A stretch of 64,000 bases of DNA from DASVTR01 sp036387475 (lineage in GTDB: Bacteria; Acidobacteriota; Blastocatellia; Pyrinomonadales; Pyrinomonadaceae). Of this stretch, positions 42,372 through 51,583 are shown piece by piece. The stretch's first letter is position 1, and each line of letters starts with the position of its first letter. The notes under the pieces are model-generated. The model searched no databases and was not told where the DNA came from. It saw only the letters and a list, made by a program, of their open reading frames with translations. The stretch lies in assembly GCA_036387475.1 (NCBI GenBank), contig DASVTR010000013.1, forward strand, positions 248,001 to 312,000. The letters run 5' to 3'. A program made the position numbers and the translations under genes.

Positions 42372-43340
42372 ATGACGGATACTCTCATCGCACCACAGTC
42401 GAAAATTTTACCGACGGATCGTCCCGGCGTGGGCAAGCGCGTGAGCATCATTGGTGTGCCCCTTGGTTTTGGCAGCAGTCTGGCGGGCGTTGACATAGGC
42501 CCGGCGGCTCTGCGCGTCGCGCGGCTTAACCAGCGTATCGCACAGCTTGGCTATGAAGTACGCGACATCGGCGACCTGCGCATCGTGCGCCCAGACTATC
42601 TCGCAGAGCCTTTGGAAAAGCCCAAATACCTGCGCGAGATTAGCCGCGCCTGTGAGGAATTAGCCGTCGAGGTGCAGAATGTTTTAAGCGCTAACGAACT
42701 GCCCATTACTCTCGGCGGCGACCACTCGATAGCCATTGGCTCAATCGCCGGTGTTGCCTCATACTTCCGCCAGCGAAACGAACAAGTCGGACTGATCTGG
42801 TTTGACGCGCACGCAGACATGAATACGCCGGAGACATCTCCCTCAGGCAATATACACGGAATGCCGCTGGCCGCTTTGCTCGGCTACGGCCCACCGGAAT
42901 TAACAAACGTCGCAGGCTTCGCTCCCAAGCTCGACCCGCGTTTCTGCGCGCACATAGGGGCGCGCGACCTCGATCAAGGCGAGCGACAATTAATCCGTCA
43001 ACTCGGTTTGCGGTTTTTCACGATGCGCGAGATTGACGAGCGCGGGATAGCAGCCTGCGTTGATGATGCGATTGCCATTGCTTCGCGGGCCACTGGCGGC
43101 TACTGCGTTACCTTTGACGTTGACGTGATGGACCCAGGCGATGCCCCCGGCTCTGGAACGCTCGTGCGCGGCGGCTTGACCTACCGCGAATCGCACCTCG
43201 CCATGGAGAAAATCGCAGAGGCCGGTGGGATGCGCTCGCTCGAAGTCGTCGAGATTAACACCGCCCTTGACATCAACAACCGCACGGCGGAACTGGGCGT
43301 CGAACTGATTTTATCAGCATTGGGCAAGACCATTCTTTAG
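42372..43340 (+). CDS. rocF: Arginase
   Basis: A 322-residue manganese ureohydrolase converting arginine to ornithine and urea. Metal-binding motifs: LGGDHSIAIGS, WFDAHADMNTPETSPSGNIH, and FDVDVMDPGDAPGSGTLVRG; the substrate loop SPSGNIHGMP and the C-terminal EINTALDINNRTAELGVELI fit arginase rather than agmatinase or formimidoylglutamase. Length and order of motifs are normal. No ornithine aminotransferase or urease is nearby. Confidence 0.9.
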   Translation: MTDTLIAPQSKILPTDRPGVGKRVSIIGVPLGFGSSLAGVDIGPAALRVARLNQRIAQLGYEVRDIGDLRIVRPDYLAEPLEKPKYLREISRACEELAVEVQNVLSANELPITLGGDHSIAIGSIAGVASYFRQRNEQVGLIWFDAHADMNTPETSPSGNIHGMPLAALLGYGPPELTNVAGFAPKLDPRFCAHIGARDLDQGERQLIRQLGLRFFTMREIDERGIAACVDDAIAIASRATGGYCVTFDVDVMDPGDAPGSGTLVRGGLTYRESHLAMEKIAEAGGMRSLEVVEINTALDINNRTAELGVELILSALGKTIL

Positions 43341-43444
<104 letters not shown>

Positions 43445-43449
43445 TACTT

Positions 43450-44586
43450 ATGACCAGAAAACTACGTGTCGGGGTGATCTTCGGCGGGCGTTCGGGAGAG
43501 CATGAAGTTTCTTTGCGTTCGGCCCATTCGGTTCTGGAAGCTTTGGATGATAAGAAATATGAGGTCGTGCCAATTGCCATCACGAAGGAAGGGAAGTGGC
43601 TGGGGCCTGCCGAGGCTGTCGCATTGCTGCCCGAACAATCGAAAAAACTCATACCGGAAAAGAACATCGAGCGTGCCAGCCGCGCATTGAGTATCGTCGG
43701 CCATCCTTCGCATCCCGGTCTCATTTCAGCGCAGAGCAATACCAAAGACGTTGGCGAAAAATTGTTAGACGTTATCTTTCCCGTCCTACATGGAACTTAC
43801 GGCGAGGATGGCGCGATACAGGGCTGGCTTGAGATGGCTGGCCTGCCTTACGTCGGGTGCGGCGTCCTGGCTTCATCTACCGGGATGGATAAGGTCGCCA
43901 TGAAAGCGCTCTTTCACGAAGCGGGGCTGCCGAATTGCCGCTACGACTGGTTTCTACGCTCCGTATGGGATCAGCAGCCCGCTGCGGTTGTGCGCCGCAT
44001 CACGCGAGAGATAGGTTTTCCCTGTTTCGTCAAACCCGCCAACTTGGGTTCTTCCGTCGGTATCTCAAAGGCTGTCGATAAAGCTTCGCTGGAGCGAGCC
44101 ATTGAGCTAGCTGTGCGCTACGACCGAAAGATAATCGTCGAAGAGGGACTCGACGCGCGCGAGATTGAATGCGCCGTGATGGGCAACGATGAGCCGCAAG
44201 CGAGCTTGCCCGGCGAATACATCGTTAAAGAACAGTCGGCTGCGTTTCTGGATTATACGGAGAAGTATTCCAGCACCGGCCACGTAGAGTTTGTCGTTCC
44301 CGCTCCGTTGTCAAAAACAGTCACGGAGAAAATCCGTGGGCTGGCAACGCGCGCCTTCAAAGCGCTCGACTGCGCCGGATTGGCCCGCGTTGATTTCTTC
44401 CTGCGCCGCGATACACGCGAACTGCTCGTCAACGAGCTAAACACGATGCCGGGCCTGACGGACGTTTCCGGCTTCCCGAAAATGTGGCAGGCCAGCGGCC
44501 TCTCTTTCCCGCAGGTCGTCGAGCGCCTGATAGAACTCGCGCTCGAACGCCATCAAGAGAAAGCACGCAACCAGACGAGCATCTAG
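43450..44586 (+). CDS. ddl: D-alanine--D-alanine ligase
   Basis: A 378-residue ATP-grasp enzyme making the D-Ala-D-Ala dipeptide of peptidoglycan. GVIFGGRSGEHEVSLRSAHS, HGTYGEDGAIQGWLEMAGLP, YVGCGVLASSTGMDKVAMKA, ATP-binding FPCFVKPANLGSSVGISK and EEGLDAREIECAVMGN, and LVNELNTMPGLTDVSGFPKM at the metal site are all present. The D-lactate type usually differs at the omega loop; here KYSSTGHVEFVVPAPLS is compatible with D-Ala. It ends a long plus-strand block. Confidence 0.95.
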   Translation: MTRKLRVGVIFGGRSGEHEVSLRSAHSVLEALDDKKYEVVPIAITKEGKWLGPAEAVALLPEQSKKLIPEKNIERASRALSIVGHPSHPGLISAQSNTKDVGEKLLDVIFPVLHGTYGEDGAIQGWLEMAGLPYVGCGVLASSTGMDKVAMKALFHEAGLPNCRYDWFLRSVWDQQPAAVVRRITREIGFPCFVKPANLGSSVGISKAVDKASLERAIELAVRYDRKIIVEEGLDAREIECAVMGNDEPQASLPGEYIVKEQSAAFLDYTEKYSSTGHVEFVVPAPLSKTVTEKIRGLATRAFKALDCAGLARVDFFLRRDTRELLVNELNTMPGLTDVSGFPKMWQASGLSFPQVVERLIELALERHQEKARNQTSI

Positions 44587-44654
44587 CCCTGCCTTGCCGA
44601 GTACTCTCCTTATAGCTTGATTGATTATTTAAAAGCTCAACGCGAGTGCCGGGG

Positions 44655-45602
44655 TTATCTGGGCGCTCTGTAGCCTTTGCGTGTGCGTGCAGACAACTCC
44701 GGGCGTGAAAGCTTGACTTCGATGGCGCGCCACTTTCCGTCGCGCGTCCGGTTGGTCGGACGATAGCCGATGGTGTATTGATTCCTTAACTCTTCGACGA
44801 TTCCCGCGAAAGCTTCGCGTAAAGCCTGCCCGCCGGGCGTTGAGATAAAACGACCTCCGCTTTTGGTCGCAAAGTTTTTGAGCACGGCCACGTTCTGTTG
44901 CCCTCTGGCGTTTGGCCCACTCTGGGCAGACATATCGACAGTATAAATGGTGGCCTGAGCGGCGAGAGCTTGATGGAGCGCCTTGTCGGACGAAGCTTTG
45001 CTGAATGTATCCATCCCGTCAGAGAGCACGATAATCGCTCGCCTTTTCTCAGGTCTCTCGGAAATATCTTTTGACGCCAGCACGATAGCGTCATTTAAGG
45101 CCGTCATCCCGCGTGCGCGTAGCCCGAAAGCAACGTCGGCCAGATCGCGTCCCGGCGAAAAATCCTGCACCTTTTCAATTTTCGCGTCAAACTTGTAAAC
45201 AGCCGCTACGTCGTCTGTCCGCAATCCGTCGAGGAAGCGAATCGCCGCCGAGCGGGCCAGAGACATGCGGTTCTCCATGCTGCCCGAAGTGTCCAGCAGG
45301 ATGGTGGCGGCAAACGGTGTCTCCTCCACGCTGAAGGTTGAGATTAATTCCGCAGGCTGCTCGCGCCCGTCCTCGAATACTTTGAAGTCGGAACGTCGTA
45401 ATCCATGCACATACTTGCCCTGTGCATCCAAGACCGTCACGTTTATCACAACCAGGTCGGTATTAATCCGAACGACCTCGTCATCATCTTCCTGCGGCTG
45501 TTGGGCTATGGTTGAAAGAGGGGCAACAAGGGCGAGGAAGGCGAAGGCCAGAAAAAGAGGCGCTCGATTCAAACGCGTACGGCGCGGTGAAAGACCTCTC
45601 AT
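44655..45602 (-). CDS. Exported VWFA-related Acidobacterial domain protein
   Basis: A 315-residue exported protein. Signal peptide about residues 13-33 (APLFLAFAFLALVAPLSTIA) if ATG 45602 is used, which I prefer because longer starts give poor signals. A beta domain (VRINTDLVVINVTVLDAQGK, DFKVFEDGREQ) precedes a von Willebrand A domain with MIDAS DTSGS, a Thr in GMTALNDAIV and LSDGMDT. The architecture is that of TIGR03436 proteins, numerous in Acidobacteria, function unknown, probably protein binding outside the cell. It follows another exported protein by 16 bp. Confidence 0.88.
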   Translation of the reverse strand: MRGLSPRRTRLNRAPLFLAFAFLALVAPLSTIAQQPQEDDDEVVRINTDLVVINVTVLDAQGKYVHGLRRSDFKVFEDGREQPAELISTFSVEETPFAATILLDTSGSMENRMSLARSAAIRFLDGLRTDDVAAVYKFDAKIEKVQDFSPGRDLADVAFGLRARGMTALNDAIVLASKDISERPEKRRAIIVLSDGMDTFSKASSDKALHQALAAQATIYTVDMSAQSGPNARGQQNVAVLKNFATKSGGRFISTPGGQALREAFAGIVEELRNQYTIGYRPTNRTRDGKWRAIEVKLSRPELSARTRKGYRAPR

Positions 45603-45618
45603 TAGAGTGCAAATAAAG

Positions 45619-46158
45619 TTAACGCGTAAGGGAGCGAACATAGCGAATAATTTCGAGCAACTCGTTTGTCCGCTCGATGACGGAGGCAGAGACAACCTGA
45701 CGGGGAGTTTTTTCCACTTCTTTGAGCATCGCTTCTGTATGCTCCGTTAGCTTTTCGAGAGCCGATTTAAGCTCATGCGGCACATTCTCAATCGTCACGT
45801 CGCCGTCCGTCCCGCCCGCATACTCACGAATCCGGCGCGTGAGCTTTCTTAGCCGTTCGAGTTTCTTAATCTCCGTCTGGCTCAGCGATTGATTTTTAAC
45901 AAAAGCGTTATTAAGTTCAGCGCTCAACTGTGCAGCCTCACGGGCGCGTTCCAGATTCTCCCGCTGCTCTTTTTCGGCGGCTTTAATATCCCTGCGCGCC
46001 ATCATTTCAGCTTCAGGAGTTCCTGTCATAATTGATGATTCGGAACCTGATGAAGACCTGTCGGCCCCGGCGATAGGACTCTGCCGGTTTTGAGCAGAGG
46101 CTACGCCGCAACAGAATAGCGCGATTAAGTAGCTGCAACAGACAAGACGAGATGGCAT
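45619..46158 (-). CDS. Exported coiled-coil protein of unknown function
   Basis: I do not recognise this family. From ATG 46158 it has 179 residues, with AGGTGAT a few bases upstream (ATG 46164 also possible). Signal peptide MPSRLVCCSYLIALFCCGVA, cleaved near ASA-QN. The rest is charged and helical (EAEMMARRDIKAAEKEQREN, LKKLERLRKLTRRIREY-like), ending with a helix rich in Glu and Arg. No cysteine pairs in the mature part. It is probably co-transcribed with the VWA gene 16 bp downstream, so the two may form an envelope pair. Confidence 0.65.
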   Translation of the reverse strand: MPSRLVCCSYLIALFCCGVASAQNRQSPIAGADRSSSGSESSIMTGTPEAEMMARRDIKAAEKEQRENLERAREAAQLSAELNNAFVKNQSLSQTEIKKLERLRKLTRRIREYAGGTDGDVTIENVPHELKSALEKLTEHTEAMLKEVEKTPRQVVSASVIERTNELLEIIRYVRSLTR

Positions 46159-46619
46159 CAACATCACCTTAACAATTGACAAGGGCGAAAAGTCAGCGAA
46201 CTCAATTTCAACTGAAGACGATATTAACGAAACCCTTATCAGGCATCAAGCACGGGTTGCAAAATAACTGTGACGTTCGATGTCAGACTATAGGTTGTCT
46301 TGGAAGAGAGCAAAAGGGCCACACTCAAGTATTTTGAGAAGGAGAGATGATAGGGAATGGCGACCTTGAAAAGCGGAACAGACATTCACCAACGACACCA
46401 ATGCTCATCTCCCTAATGAGCATTATCAAACAACAGAATAGATGCTCAGCGTTATATACAAACTCAAGCCTCGCAAGAGAAAGATTGGATGAGTAAAAGA
46501 AAAACGTTAAGCCGGTCGTCGCGCCGACTCTTGAAGCATTACTTAAGCTTCAGCGGTTATTTCAAACTCAAACTCGGTGATTGGCGGCCAGAAGATACCG
46601 TTGGCCCACTTGATTCATC
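46159..46619. other. Gene-free stretch with one perfect hairpin
   Basis: About 460 bp with no credible gene. A 9-bp perfect stem, AATGCTCAT (46400-46408) with ATGAGCATT (46416-46424) and a 7-nt loop, is the only structure I see. It may be a terminator for the minus-strand gene ending at 46620 or a regulator site. The rest is unremarkable. Confidence 0.45.
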
Positions 46620-47261
46620 TTACGGAACTTTAGTAGGGGTATCCGGCGTGTTGATAAACTCTTCGCCTGTCGGGCGGGGCGAGGGGCGCTCTGTAATGAT
46701 GGTTCGGGTGGGCGGCTCCGGCGGCAATTCCCTTGGGCGGCGAGCGCCGGGGGCAGTCTTAAAAACGATAAGAGTTGAGCGTACGGCGCTTTTCAGATGC
46801 TTGACCTGTGCCCCGCTAAATTCGTGGCGGGCAATAGTGATGGAATATTTACCCTCTTCGCCGGGCGCTAGATGGTTTGGCTGCAACGCAACCTTGCGAA
46901 TTTCCGTGCTGTTGTCAGAGCGCCGTTTCAACTCAAGTTCCAGTGATAGATCATTGAGCGGCTCGCGGGAAATGTTGCGAACCTTTCCGCCGACCACGGC
47001 CTGTGACCCTTTGATAATCGCTTCGTCCTCGAAAATCTGAGCTTCGGTAGAGACGGCGACCGGCGCATCATTCTGGCGCTGCTCCCCGCCAGCCGTATTC
47101 TGCGCGGGAGAGCGGAAAAAGACGAAATAGCTGGCTACCAAAATCGCTGCAATTAAGGCGCAAGCGAGTGCCACGATAAGCGCCGCTGGTTTACGTTTCC
47201 GTTCAAGAGCGGAATGGTCAAAATCCTGCTCACCTCTGTTTAAGCTTCCTAATGTATTCAT
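46620..47261 (-). CDS. Membrane-anchored extracytoplasmic protein of unknown function
   Basis: A 213-residue protein with a short cytoplasmic N-terminus (MNTLGSLNRGEQDFDHSALE), one membrane helix (about 29-50; ALIVALACALIAAILVASYF) and an outside beta-rich domain (IIKGSQAVVGGKVRNISREP, LNDLSLELELKRRSDNS, APGEEGKYSITIARHEFSG). The arrangement resembles FxLYD-type domains that compare modified and unmodified chains, but the match is by eye. The C-terminal 45 residues are Pro/Arg-rich and probably disordered. There is no clear Shine-Dalgarno. Confidence 0.6.
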   Translation of the reverse strand: MNTLGSLNRGEQDFDHSALERKRKPAALIVALACALIAAILVASYFVFFRSPAQNTAGGEQRQNDAPVAVSTEAQIFEDEAIIKGSQAVVGGKVRNISREPLNDLSLELELKRRSDNSTEIRKVALQPNHLAPGEEGKYSITIARHEFSGAQVKHLKSAVRSTLIVFKTAPGARRPRELPPEPPTRTIITERPSPRPTGEEFINTPDTPTKVP

Positions 47262-47378
47262 TTCAGGTGGTTATTGCGAGAGCTAAAGACAATTGTGAGG
47301 GAGAGCGAGTTAAACTATTGATAAAACAGCACAACTAATAAAGTTGGCGTTTCCTCTATTTGCAAATTTTGCGTTTGA

Positions 47379-48014
47379 TTACGGTGTGCGTCCCGGTACG
47401 GGCGCGCCCGTCACGCTTTCGATGAGTGCGCCGAGGAATTCCTGTTCGGCTGTCCCGTTACTGCGCAAAGTGACCCATTCGCCTCCTGTCACTCCGTCTG
47501 TGCGACCCTCAAGCTTAACATTGACGGAGACATTCGTATTGACGCCATCAATCGGTTGGACTTCAACGATATAAGTGTAGCGACCGCGCGTCCAGCCGCG
47601 AGAACTGGCATTCGGCAAATCTGCATAGCGGTTTAACTCTGACTCTGTAACGACAGCGCCTTTGCTGAAGATAAAGGGCTGGCTAATCAGGATGCCATCG
47701 TCGGGCTTGGAGGCAGCGGTATCAAGGACAAGCTTGCGGTCGCGCATCAAATCTTCGATGGCCTTCATGATTGTGTCGCGGCGTGATGTCAACCTGTAAG
47801 GGTTGGGAATGGGCGGCGGAGTCGGCGTCTTGCCTTTGCCGAAATCTATTCCCCGACCAGCACCGACATCCTGCTTCGCACCATTAGTGGCCGGAGCACG
47901 ATTGTTGCCGGCATCGCGTATATTATCGTTCTGCCGATCAACGCCCTTTTCCTGCGCGCTGATGGCAAGAGTTGATAGAAGCAAGAAGAAAAAGATGTAA
48001 ATTGCTTTTTTCAC
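47379..48014 (-). CDS. Exported protein of unknown function
   Basis: A 211-residue protein starting at GTG 48014 after AAGGGCGG. Signal peptide MKKAIYIFFFLLLSTLAISA. An Asn/Gly/Asp-rich linker (about 30-65) leads to a compact domain (LTSRRDTIMKAIEDLMRDRK, LISQPFIFSKGAVVTESELN, YTYIVEVQPIDGVNTNVSVN, ALIESVTGAP). The family is not recognised; the domain has the look of small envelope assembly or lipoprotein-like folds. It lies downstream of mltG on the same strand, 160 bp away. Confidence 0.65.
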   Translation of the reverse strand: MKKAIYIFFFLLLSTLAISAQEKGVDRQNDNIRDAGNNRAPATNGAKQDVGAGRGIDFGKGKTPTPPPIPNPYRLTSRRDTIMKAIEDLMRDRKLVLDTAASKPDDGILISQPFIFSKGAVVTESELNRYADLPNASSRGWTRGRYTYIVEVQPIDGVNTNVSVNVKLEGRTDGVTGGEWVTLRSNGTAEQEFLGALIESVTGAPVPGRTP

Positions 48015-48176
48015 TGAACCGCCCTTTTGAATTCACTGACAAAAATGCTGCCTTGATTCGGGAGACCCTTCGGAGAATAAATCAATGCCAGATCAAATTC
48101 AAGCTTAACGTGTCTTGGGTCGGAAAACTAACGCAGATAAGCTGACGACCAAAACAACGCGTTAGTTTGAGTTAAT

Positions 48177-49274
48177 TTATTGAATTGGAGACTCAGTAGT
48201 TGTGGCGGGCAAAGTAGCGCGCTCGCGTGCATCGCGCTCGCGTTCCCAATTACGAAGAGCCTGCACGCCGCGCTCGAAGTCAGCCGCATTATTGTAAAAG
48301 TTATGCGCCCCGTCGTTTCTGTCAGGATTGCGCACGTAGTAGAGATAATCCGTTGAAGCGGGATTGAGCGCGGCCTCTAGTGCGGTTAATCCGGGCGCGG
48401 CGATTGGGCCGGGCGGGAGTCCGGCATTGATGCGCGTATTGTAAGGAGATTGCCTGTCAAGGTCGCTTTTGTAAACTTTGCCGTCGTTCTTCCACTTTCC
48501 GGCCAGCTTGGAAGCATAGATGACGGATGAATCAATGCCGAGCGCCATCTCTTTTCGTAGACGATTGTAAATCACCGAAGCGACGAGCGGTCGCTCTTCT
48601 TTTAATTTCGCCTCCGTCTCGATGAGGGAAGCAATCGTGACGATCTGTCGCGGCGTCTTGTTCAAAGCGCTCGCCCTCTCAGTCCATTGCGGTTTCCATT
48701 CCTGTCGAAAACGCTTGACCATCGCGGCGATCATGAGCGGGGCGGTCGTCTCCGGTGGAAAGTTGTATGTATCCGGGTAAAGATAGCCTTCCAGATTGGT
48801 AGCCGTCGGGTCTAGGTCGCGTATGTCGTTGACGTTATCCATCAGGGCGAGGGCTGCTTCGGCGTTCTCAAGTTTTAATTCGGGAATGCGCGCCATCGCC
48901 GCCGCAATGTCCCAACGAGTCCAACCTTCGATGACCGTAAAGCGGCTGAGCCTGCGCTCGCCCTCTTCCAGTTTTTTGAGCACGCCAAGCGGCGAGATAG
49001 GAGAAGGAAAGCGATACTCGCCAGCCTTCAAACGCGTCGCCGCTCTTGTCAGCTTAATATAGGCGAGCAGCGGCCAACTGTGTCTGATAACGCCCTCGGC
49101 GATTAGCTTGTTAACAATTTCCGTAGGAGTCGAGCCGCGCGGGATTTCGATGTATTCGCCTGACTTGTTGTGCGCGACGGGCGCATGCAGGTCTTTGTAA
49201 GACCAGAAAATAATTCCGCCGATGCCAATGCAGAAAAGAAGAATAATTATCAGGGCGAGCCTTTTACGGTTCAT
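48177..49274 (-). CDS. mltG: Endolytic murein transglycosylase MltG
   Basis: A 365-residue inner-membrane protein that cuts nascent glycan strands and sets their length. One N-terminal membrane helix (about 6-24; LALIIILLFCIGIGGIIFW), then the YceG-like domain: a LysM-like start (IEIPRGSTPTEIVNKLIAEG), catalytic Glu in IASLIETEAKLKEE, SSVIYASKLAGKW, YNTRINAGLPPGPIAAPGL and ALEAALNPASTDYLYYV. ATG 49274 is used; a TTG six bases earlier is possible. It follows ruvX on the same strand, a pairing seen in many bacteria. Confidence 0.93.
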   Translation of the reverse strand: MNRKRLALIIILLFCIGIGGIIFWSYKDLHAPVAHNKSGEYIEIPRGSTPTEIVNKLIAEGVIRHSWPLLAYIKLTRAATRLKAGEYRFPSPISPLGVLKKLEEGERRLSRFTVIEGWTRWDIAAAMARIPELKLENAEAALALMDNVNDIRDLDPTATNLEGYLYPDTYNFPPETTAPLMIAAMVKRFRQEWKPQWTERASALNKTPRQIVTIASLIETEAKLKEERPLVASVIYNRLRKEMALGIDSSVIYASKLAGKWKNDGKVYKSDLDRQSPYNTRINAGLPPGPIAAPGLTALEAALNPASTDYLYYVRNPDRNDGAHNFYNNAADFERGVQALRNWERERDARERATLPATTTESPIQ

Positions 49275-49352
49275 AAGCAACTCAAAGGGGAAATAAAGAA
49301 CGGAAAATTGGCAAATGAAAACTATTGGGCGCGCCAGCCGCAGCGAAGAAGC

Positions 49353-49811
49353 TTATGCCTGGCCCAGATAATCACGAAGAATTAAGGCTGCCGCCTCGCT
49401 GTCCACTCGGTTTTTCACTTCATCTCGATTGTAACCGTCTGCGCGCAAGACTCCTTCCGCTTCTTTTGATGTCAGCCGCTCGTCCTGTAAAAAGACGGGG
49501 AGATTGAGCGAAAGTTCAAGATTGTGCGCTTGCCGCCGGACTTCTTTCGCCGCAGTGCTTTCTGTGCCGTCGAGACTGAGCGGTAAACCAATGACCAGTA
49601 ATTGTGCGTCAAAGTCTCTGACCAGGGCAGCTACGTTGTGAACCAACTGTTTCCAACTACTGCGACGCAGTGGTGGAAGCCGCCGAACGGTAATCCTTAG
49701 CTCGTCTGTGACGGCAACGCCGACGCGCCTCTGCCCAAGGTCAAGAGCCAGCACGCGTCCTGGCTTTGAAACTTCAGCCTCGGCTGTTTCGTTAGTCTTA
49801 GAAATTGACAA
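49353..49811 (-). CDS. ruvX: Putative Holliday junction resolvase RuvX/YqgF
   Basis: A 152-residue RNase H-fold protein. VLALDLGQRRVGVAVTDELR carries the first metal Asp; LLVIGLPLSLDGTES and the Glu in LQDERLTSKEAEGVL and Asp in RVDSEAAALILRDYL complete the site. YqgF proteins act in 16S rRNA 5'-end processing and are named as resolvases. Normal length. It is divergent from the S41 gene. Confidence 0.92.
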   Translation of the reverse strand: MSISKTNETAEAEVSKPGRVLALDLGQRRVGVAVTDELRITVRRLPPLRRSSWKQLVHNVAALVRDFDAQLLVIGLPLSLDGTESTAAKEVRRQAHNLELSLNLPVFLQDERLTSKEAEGVLRADGYNRDEVKNRVDSEAAALILRDYLGQA

Positions 49812-49889
49812 GGTAATATCTTGCTAAACAGTGCGCGGAGTATAGAAACGCTGCGTAAAGCATGTCAAGGGCATAAGGTTTCATCCTGC

Positions 49890-49919
49890 TTGCACGCCTC
49901 AGACGGCCACTGTTATGAT
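49890..49919 (+). promoter_or_regulatory. Possible extended -10 promoter for the S41 gene
   Basis: TGTTATGAT (49911-49919, extended -10) with TTGCAC 18 bp upstream (49890-49895), about 79 bp before the ATG at 49998. The -35 is weak. Confidence 0.4.
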
Positions 49920-49997
49920 ACGCGTTGCGTGCTTTTCAAGTCGTCTGGGCACGCCGCAGCCTTCTCTTACGGACGACATAAATTTTGAGGCCATTCG

Positions 49998-51293
49998 ATG
50001 TCTTTTAGAACCAAGTTTGCTTTAGTTGTCTTATCCGCGACGCTCGCCCTTTATACGGTCGTCGGCGGTTGGCTCCCAATTAGCGCACAACAGCAAAACG
50101 ATCCGGGCGCGCAACTGCGGATTTTCGAAAACGTGCTCCAACACATACAGAACGATTATGTAGATGAGCCGAACATGGAGAAGGTTCGCGCCGGAGCGCT
50201 GCGCGGGCTGGCTTATGGCCTTGACCCGTATTCGACGTACCTGACAGCCGATCAGGTGCGCGACTATAGTTCCGGGAAAGGGAAGGAGCAAGCGGGCATC
50301 GGCGCTGAACTCTCGCAAGTCTCGTCATATCTTTACGTGATCGCCCCTGTGAAAGGCTCTCCGGCTGACCAGGCGGGCGTACGCGCGGGCGACATCATAG
50401 AGTACATAGATAATAAGGCGACGCGGGATATTTCCCTCTATGATGCGCGGCAACTGCTCAACGGAGCGCCGGGCACGGAGGTGAAATTGAGAATCCTGCG
50501 CTCGCGCCCGCTGACCGTCACGGTCAAACGCGGCGCTTTCAAAGCGCCCGCGGCGGAAGCGCGCATGGAAGCCGGAAAAATCGGAATCTTGCGTATCAAC
50601 AGTCTGGCCGAAGGCGAAGCGGCAGACGCGCGTAATCGTCTACAGGAGTTGCTCAAGCAGGGCGCGCAGAAGATCGTCCTTGATTTGCGCAGCCTCGCCG
50701 GAGGCTCTCTGACAGAGGGCGTAGGTGTCGCCAACCTTTTCATCAAGGAAGGCGTTCTGGCACAGACGATAGGCCGCGAAAGCAAGCCCTTGAAAACTTT
50801 CACGGCAGACCCCAAGGCTGCGATTTTCAACGGGCCTGTGGTCGCTTTGATTGATACGGGGACGGCTGGCGCGGCTGAAATCATCGCCTCAGCTTTGTTT
50901 GAGCGGAAGCGCGGCGAAATCGTCGGCGAAAAGAGCTTTGGCGCAGGCACGGAGCAGCAACTCTTCACCCTGCGCGACGGCGACGGCCTGCTGCTAACGA
51001 CTATCAAGTGGGCATCGCTCAGCGGCAAACCTTTTCTGGGCGAAGACCGCGCTCGTTCGGGGATAACGCCGACAATAGAAGTCAAGCGTCAGGAAGTGGT
51101 CGAAGCCATTGACCCTGAAGACCTGACGGGCAACGACGACGATGCGGTCGCCAATCCGAACCCGCAAAACGACAAGCGCGAGGTTGCCCCAGACGCAGCG
51201 GCACCAAAGCAGCAGCCGGAAGATGTACAGTTGAAGAAAGCTCTGGAATTGCTCAGAGGCAACGCGGCACAACAGAGCCAGCGCGCAGCTTAG
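49998..51293 (+). CDS. Exported S41 (C-terminal processing peptidase)-like protein lacking the catalytic Ser and Lys
   Basis: A 431-residue exported protein of the CtpA/Tsp family. Signal peptide about residues 6-31 (KFALVVLSATLALYTVVGG). A PDZ domain at about 95-175 (GIGAELSQ, KGSPADQAGVRAGDIIEYID) sits inside the peptidase fold. The catalytic region TGTAGAAEIIASALFERKRG and VGEKSFGAGTEQ aligns without gaps to E. coli Tsp; Ser-430 corresponds to Gly-291 and Lys-455 to Ala-316. The fold therefore seems intact but inactive as a protease. The tail is Glu/Asp/Pro/Gln-rich. A strong terminator follows. A scaffold or adaptor role is inferred. Confidence 0.9.
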   Translation: MSFRTKFALVVLSATLALYTVVGGWLPISAQQQNDPGAQLRIFENVLQHIQNDYVDEPNMEKVRAGALRGLAYGLDPYSTYLTADQVRDYSSGKGKEQAGIGAELSQVSSYLYVIAPVKGSPADQAGVRAGDIIEYIDNKATRDISLYDARQLLNGAPGTEVKLRILRSRPLTVTVKRGAFKAPAAEARMEAGKIGILRINSLAEGEAADARNRLQELLKQGAQKIVLDLRSLAGGSLTEGVGVANLFIKEGVLAQTIGRESKPLKTFTADPKAAIFNGPVVALIDTGTAGAAEIIASALFERKRGEIVGEKSFGAGTEQQLFTLRDGDGLLLTTIKWASLSGKPFLGEDRARSGITPTIEVKRQEVVEAIDPEDLTGNDDDAVANPNPQNDKREVAPDAAAPKQQPEDVQLKKALELLRGNAAQQSQRAA

Positions 51294-51323
51294 ACATTCG
51301 GAAGCTGAGTTAATAAAAAGAGG

Positions 51324-51365
51324 GGCCGGGTTGAGGTTGTCTGAACTCAACCCGGCCTCTGCTTT
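51324..51365 (+). terminator. Strong Rho-independent terminator after the S41 gene
   Basis: A 12-bp perfect G+C-rich stem, GGCCGGGTTGAG (51324-51335) with CTCAACCCGGCC (51346-51357) and a 10-nt loop, followed by TCTGCTTTTCT. Confidence 0.88.
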
Positions 51366-51583
51366 TCTCCAGCCGACTTCAAACAACTGCCTCACCGAGC
51401 TTATTAGCCTGAGCCTGCTTAATAAACTTATCAGAGAGTTTATCTCGCTAAGATAATTTCCGATACAGCAATGAGGGTACGGAGCAGCGACAGTTCTCTT
51501 AAGGTGATTCTTTAACTTCTAATGGGAAGTATGAAGGGGCGGGCAATCACTAAAGCATACCTTCCGGCAATCATAAATTGAAC

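Noticed and set aside
46489..47040. Plus-strand ORF of 183 codons opposite the membrane protein gene
   Set aside because: No Shine-Dalgarno and Ser/Arg-rich composition; the minus frame has a clear membrane helix and beta domain.
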